From assembly GCF_030936135.1 (NCBI RefSeq), contig NC_082618.1, forward strand, positions 6,731,034-6,795,033: 64,000 bases of DNA, in the 5' to 3' direction. Below, in pieces: positions 62,101 through 64,000 of the stretch (position 1 is its first letter; the number at the start of each line of letters is the position of its first letter). The stretch is from Gavia stellata. Its lineage: Eukaryota > Chordata > Aves > Gaviiformes > Gaviidae. The notes beneath the pieces were generated by a model. It was not told the origin of the DNA and ran no database searches. It saw nothing but the letters and a program-made list of their open reading frames with translations. A program made the position numbers and the translations under genes.

Positions 62101-63397
62101 AAGTTTCATTTCCATCAATCAGGACTGCTGAATTCACAAGACTGCACTAAACCACACTGACCCTGGACCAATGACCCAATTCTGACCCTTCCATGGTTTG
62201 CATATGTAAAAATGGCACCTCTTCATTCTGGCACCCTCAGGACCATCACCTGGCAAAAGCCTGGAGCTGGAAGAACACATCTTGCTTTCTCTAGGGATAA
62301 ATGTGTTGTTTACACTTGTGCTGCAATAATGATTTTGGCTAAAGGACTTTTTCTAGAAAGTAGGCCAGTTTCAGTTTAGAAATACCAAAGTACACATAAT
62401 CTAACTGCTTTTCTTAGTAACAGTGTCAAAGTTTCTTTAAAGCTGCCAAATGTTTAGCGTTATTAAAAAGAAAAAGCAAAATAAGCATTATTTTTAAAGT
62501 TAAAGACCCCTACTGTCTAAGGCTGACGCATAAGAGCACAAGGAAATACAGTAGGGTGCTGTCTGTTAGGCCACATATTTGGGAGAAGCTCAAGCACGTT
62601 GGTAAATCAGCTAATTAGAGATTAGTTTCTGCAGTAATTTCCACACAGTTTTGAGAGCAAAAGACTACTTAGGAGGTTAGAAGAACTCTGACCCATTTTT
62701 ATGTATTAAACCTGATCCTACTAAAACTTATACAGGAACAATTAGCAAAAATGATGAAGTGGAAAGGAAAAAAAAAAAAGAAAACCATCAGAGCCCACAT
62801 CCCCAGCACCTCCAGCTCGGTTCTCCCACAGTCACCTCCCTGCTCCAGGTATCCCCTGTATTTCTTGCATCAAGCACTCCTTTTACACCCTCCCACCCAC
62901 AGCCTACAGTCCATCACTACACCCCAAATCCTCCTCCTCACCACCCCACCACCTCCTTTACTCCCTCGCTCCCAAACACATCCTGGCCGCTCCCTCTTAT
63001 AATTAGCCCCCAAACTCCCCTCAGACACCCCTAAGCCCCCTCATGGCCCCACTCCCCGCTCCTCCTCATGCACCTCCCACCCCATGTCGCCCCTTTTCCC
63101 ACCAGGGCACCTCCAATTGCCCTTACAGACCCCCGCCGATCCCCCCCGCCACCCTCAACCCCCTCTACCTACCCTGCCCCCCCCCCCCCAGGAGCTGGTC
63201 GCTCCTTGTCCCCCCTGCCCGTGACCCCACCGCACGCCCCTCACCGGAATGAGCTCCCGGAGCGAGCGCCTCACAGGGATGGTCTCCAGCTCGCCCTCTT
63301 CCACTTCCATAGGCTCAGGCTCCGGGCCGCGGGGCTCCGCCGTTGTAGCCGTTGCCTCCGCCTTCACCGAGATCCGCAGGCCCCGCACGGCCGCCAT
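46940..63397 (-). CDS. NCBP3: NCBP3, nuclear cap-binding protein subunit 3 (complete, 13 coding exons)
   Basis: NCBP3 (formerly C17orf85 / ELG) binds the 7-methylguanosine cap of nascent RNA polymerase II transcripts and, with NCBP1, forms an alternative nuclear cap-binding complex supporting mRNA export. The spliced minus-strand CDS is 1,815 nt, 604 residues plus stop, against about 620 in human. All 13 exons join in frame through GT/AG introns. The N-terminus MAAVRGLRISVKAEA and the acidic PMEVEEGELE match human. The RRM-like domain follows at roughly residues 109 to 175, with the cap-binding WLDD motif at 145-148. Next come the RRSQYYMKYGNPNYGGMKGIL segment, a glutamate run at 334-341, Ser-rich and KKSMKMTMYADEVESQ segments, and a Lys/Ser-rich tail ending GSDTES. 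The start ATG lies in strong Kozak context (GAGCCATGG) inside a CpG island. No damage was seen. Transcription proceeds toward the SNHG29 homologue on the same strand. Confidence 0.98.
47566..47599. repeat. Perfect 17-bp tandem duplication in NCBP3 intron 12
   Basis: GAACAAACATCTGCTAA is repeated head to tail without change, suggesting a recent duplication. Confidence 0.9.
47712..47876 (-). CDS. NCBP3: NCBP3 coding exon 12
   Basis: Encodes residues 472-526: VRQRLGKRPHSPE, a variable linker, then REPISDVHSRLGIPKQDVKG and LYSDTREKKS. It is in phase with exons 11 and 13. Acceptor ATATCCCTAG, donor GTTAGT. Confidence 0.96.
48091..48107. repeat. Poly-T tract (17 nt) in NCBP3 intron 11
   Basis: A homopolymer run, equivalent to poly-A on the NCBP3 transcript. 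No adjoining retroelement was recognised. Confidence 0.85.
49088..49245 (-). CDS. NCBP3: NCBP3 coding exon 11
   Basis: Encodes residues 419-471, starting in a split Arg codon: NSMRADSIATSNIKNRIGSK, then EKVADVRLLLEEKRQ and a variable NNTGSRQPNSTVKS. The mammalian ADVRHLLDEKRQ segment is recognisable. Confidence 0.96.
50065..50350 (-). CDS. NCBP3: NCBP3 coding exon 10 (acidic and Ser-rich region)
   Basis: The largest coding exon, residues 324-418. It encodes GLVNVPEEPI, eight glutamates in a row, then DQDMDEDDRVVVEY, a Ser/Arg-rich stretch, SDSDEMDYDLELKMISTPSP and KKSMKMTMYADEVESQLKNI. The glutamate run is shorter than the one I recall in human, consistent with a slippage-prone GAG/GAA tract. 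Confidence 0.97.
51396..51502 (-). CDS. NCBP3: NCBP3 coding exon 9
   Basis: Encodes residues 288-323: KRRYHSRRIHRDVIKKRTLI, then GDDVGLTPPYKHRHS. Two prolines replace the single serine of human at GLTSYKH. Donor GTAACT, acceptor TGTTTCAG. Confidence 0.97.
51836..51935 (-). CDS. NCBP3: NCBP3 coding exon 8
   Basis: Encodes residues 255-287 and part of Trp288: DDKKELGAARRSQYYMKYGN, then PNYGGMKGILSNS. This is one of the most conserved parts of the family. Donor GTGAGT. Confidence 0.97.
52701..52809 (-). CDS. NCBP3: NCBP3 coding exon 7
   Basis: Encodes residues 219-254: LDALSQVEEDSLLRNDLRPA, then NKLAKGNKLFMRFATK. The acceptor has an unusual tract, CCCCCCAAAG, instead of a clean polypyrimidine-CAG. 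The frame and homology leave no doubt about the boundary. Confidence 0.97.
53725..53798 (-). CDS. NCBP3: NCBP3 coding exon 6
   Basis: A 74-base exon, residues 194-218: EKQEESSDDETEEGEVEDDN, then PSDVE. It is acidic, matches the SSDDDEAEEGEVEDE segment of human NCBP3, and ends exactly on a codon boundary. Confidence 0.96.
56073..56201 (-). CDS. NCBP3: NCBP3 coding exon 5
   Basis: Encodes residues 151-193: it completes the split Cys codon, then NVVWLDEVTATRALINMSSL and a charged Lys/Glu-rich tail (QEKTKSRENNEEKTAEKTKK). It forms the second half of the RRM-like domain. Confidence 0.97.
57492..58297 (-). pseudogene. Unrecognised decayed reading frame in NCBP3 intron 4
   Basis: On the minus strand a 91-codon open frame (58297-58022) is followed, one frame over, by a long segment from about 58,064 to 57,492 (191 codons) interrupted by only three stops, the last part open for 87 codons from ATG. 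In AT-rich intron about ten stops would be expected over the second segment. Readable pieces include RLPERYKVVDSHAFFSD, GDSAGFPVGFGLLKTG and VTVYDSLIYCHKLTENLKR. I do not recognise the family. It could be a decayed transposon ORF or a frameshifted retrocopy, or the openness could be chance. It is unrelated to NCBP3 itself. Confidence 0.35.
58573..58698 (-). CDS. NCBP3: NCBP3 coding exon 4 (cap-binding WLDD motif)
   Basis: Encodes residues 109-150: AIPKVRLDTIYICGVDEMST, then QDIFAYFKEYPPAHIEWLDD and TS. The WLDD motif at residues 145-148 corresponds to the motif in human NCBP3 needed for cap binding. Donor GTAAGT. Confidence 0.98.
59040..59430. other. GC-richer insert of unknown origin in NCBP3 intron 3
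   Basis: A block distinctly less AT-rich than the surrounding intron, with open frames of about 100 codons on both strands (59056-59361 plus, 59449-59153 minus). It includes a near-repeat around ACAGCACAGAATCC and GGGACACAGAATCC. It may be an old interspersed element. No family was recognised. Confidence 0.3.
59686..59791 (-). CDS. NCBP3: NCBP3 coding exon 3
   Basis: Encodes residues 74-108 and the first base of 109: EAIEKKEQRAKRFHFRAEVN, then LAQRNVALDRDMMKK. Nearly identical to human. Acceptor TTTTGCAG, donor GTACGA. Confidence 0.97.
60106..60124. repeat. Poly-A tract (19 nt) in NCBP3 intron 2
   Basis: A homopolymer run on the plus strand. No adjoining retroelement was recognised. Confidence 0.9.
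61428..61493 (-). CDS. NCBP3: NCBP3 coding exon 2
   Basis: A 66-base exon in phase 0 at both ends, residues 52-73: DTSRRYENKAGSFITGID, then VTSK. Identical to the mammalian segment as I recall it. Acceptor GTTTCAG, donor GTAATT. Confidence 0.97.
61494..63244 (-). other. NCBP3: NCBP3 intron 1, with G-rich promoter-proximal part
   Basis: The half near exon 1 (about 62,820-63,240) is very C-rich on the plus strand, hence G-rich in the nascent NCBP3 RNA, including a run of 14 G (63190-63177). The rest is ordinary AT-rich intron without recognised genes. Confidence 0.8.
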
Positions 63398-63720
63398 GGC
63401 TCCGCCAGGCCCGCCCTCCGCCCGGCCAGCGAGACGGCACCGCCGCGGCACAGAGCGCCGCCGCCCAGAACCACCACCGAGACGTCAGGGCGGATAGAGC
63501 GCCACCCGAAGCTAGAGCCGGTTGGCGGTCAACACGCTCAGGCAGACAGCGCGGCCATAGAGACACGGGGGGAGCGCGGCGGCGCCGCCGGTCCTCCAGG
63601 ACTACGGAGAGCGAGAGGGCTGCACCGCCATTTTCCCCCGGCACCCCCGAGCCGCGCCGCGGGGCTCGGGGCCGCCTCACCGGGGAAGGATACACGGTGT
63701 GCGTGGAAGTACAGAACCAG
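63040..63720 (-). promoter_or_regulatory. CpG-island promoter of NCBP3
   Basis: A CpG-dense island spanning exon 1 and about 320 bases upstream. On the minus strand TGACGTC (63487-63481), a near-complete CRE, lies about 85 bases upstream of the start codon. No TATA box was seen. The island extends upstream enough that divergent plus-strand transcription is possible, but no plus-strand gene was recognised. Confidence 0.8.
63245..63397 (-). CDS. NCBP3: NCBP3 coding exon 1
   Basis: Encodes residues 1-51: MAAVRGLRISVKAEATATTA, then EPRGPEPEPMEVEEGELETI and PVRRSLRELIP. The Ala/Pro-rich linker after KAEA is about ten residues shorter than in human and accounts for most of the length difference. 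The ATG was chosen by homology and Kozak context. Donor CCG|GTGAGG. Confidence 0.97.
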
Positions 63721-64000
63721 ATGGAGGTGGGGGGTTGTGAGGTCCAGACCTCGTTACAGCAGGCTCTGCTTCCTACAGCGATTTTTTAAAAAGCGATCTG
63801 AGCTCTTGAAATGTTCTTTTTTTCCCCTCCCCTCCATACTGTAGGAAGAGCCCTCCGGAATTTTACATCTCTGATAAAATAAAATGAATTTTCAGCTTAC
63901 AGTTCTTTGTAGTAAGCCACTATCCTATTGTTCTTGGGCTCAGTTATTCTCTTTGTCAAGTACTGTTTTCCCACCCAAGGTGTTCAGGCTGTTTTGGGAG
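63721..64000. other. Upstream flank of NCBP3; nothing recognised
   Basis: Base composition returns to average beyond the CpG island. I see no exon, repeat or RNA gene in the last 280 bases. Confidence 0.6.

Noticed and set aside
63068-63844. 258-codon plus-strand open frame over the NCBP3 promoter, and an overlapping 145-codon frame
   Set aside because: Antisense to NCBP3 exon 1 and its CpG island, low complexity, no homology recognised.
1-64000. CRISPR arrays, operons, prophage or defence systems
   Set aside because: No spaced identical repeats of the right size and no prokaryotic gene organisation. The window is vertebrate genomic DNA.

Overview
The window reads as vertebrate, most likely bird, nuclear DNA. 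Coding sequence is split into short exons with canonical GT/AG junctions, there are CR1 retrotransposon 3' ends (one with an expanded pentanucleotide tail), and CpG islands mark two promoters. No bacterial or phage features were seen. The species cannot be named from the sequence alone.

Layout. From the left edge to 21,115 I see only intron, read as the last intron of LRRC75A, holding CR1 pieces, a possible old MIR SINE and simple repeats. The terminal coding exon of LRRC75A (+ strand) is at 21,116-21,701, followed by a 3' UTR ending in a cluster of four AATAAA signals near 23.3 kb. From about 23.4 to 40.6 kb lies a gene-poor interval in which I recognise no gene. From about 43.1 down to 40.7 kb on the minus strand is a spliced non-coding snoRNA host gene, the counterpart of mammalian SNHG29 (LRRC75A-AS1). 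It was identified because its introns carry a SNORD49 and a SNORD65 C/D-box snoRNA with intact boxes and terminal stems. From 63.4 down to 46.9 kb on the minus strand is the complete NCBP3 gene: 13 coding exons whose lengths sum to exactly 605 codons (604 residues plus stop). Its CpG-island promoter is near the right edge.

How they fit together. LRRC75A and the SNHG29 homologue are tail to tail, as in mammals. NCBP3 and the SNHG29 homologue are tandem on the minus strand. In human, NCBP3 lies far from LRRC75A/SNHG29 on 17p, so this junction marks a rearrangement between lineages. NCBP3 binds capped RNA in the nucleus, SNHG29 supplies rRNA-methylation guide RNAs, and LRRC75A is a poorly understood leucine-rich-repeat protein. 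I see no operon-like or defence-like system. The least expected content is the snoRNA host gene with its two guides, a possible 33-residue peptide ORF across its first two exons, and an unrecognised decayed reading frame in an NCBP3 intron.
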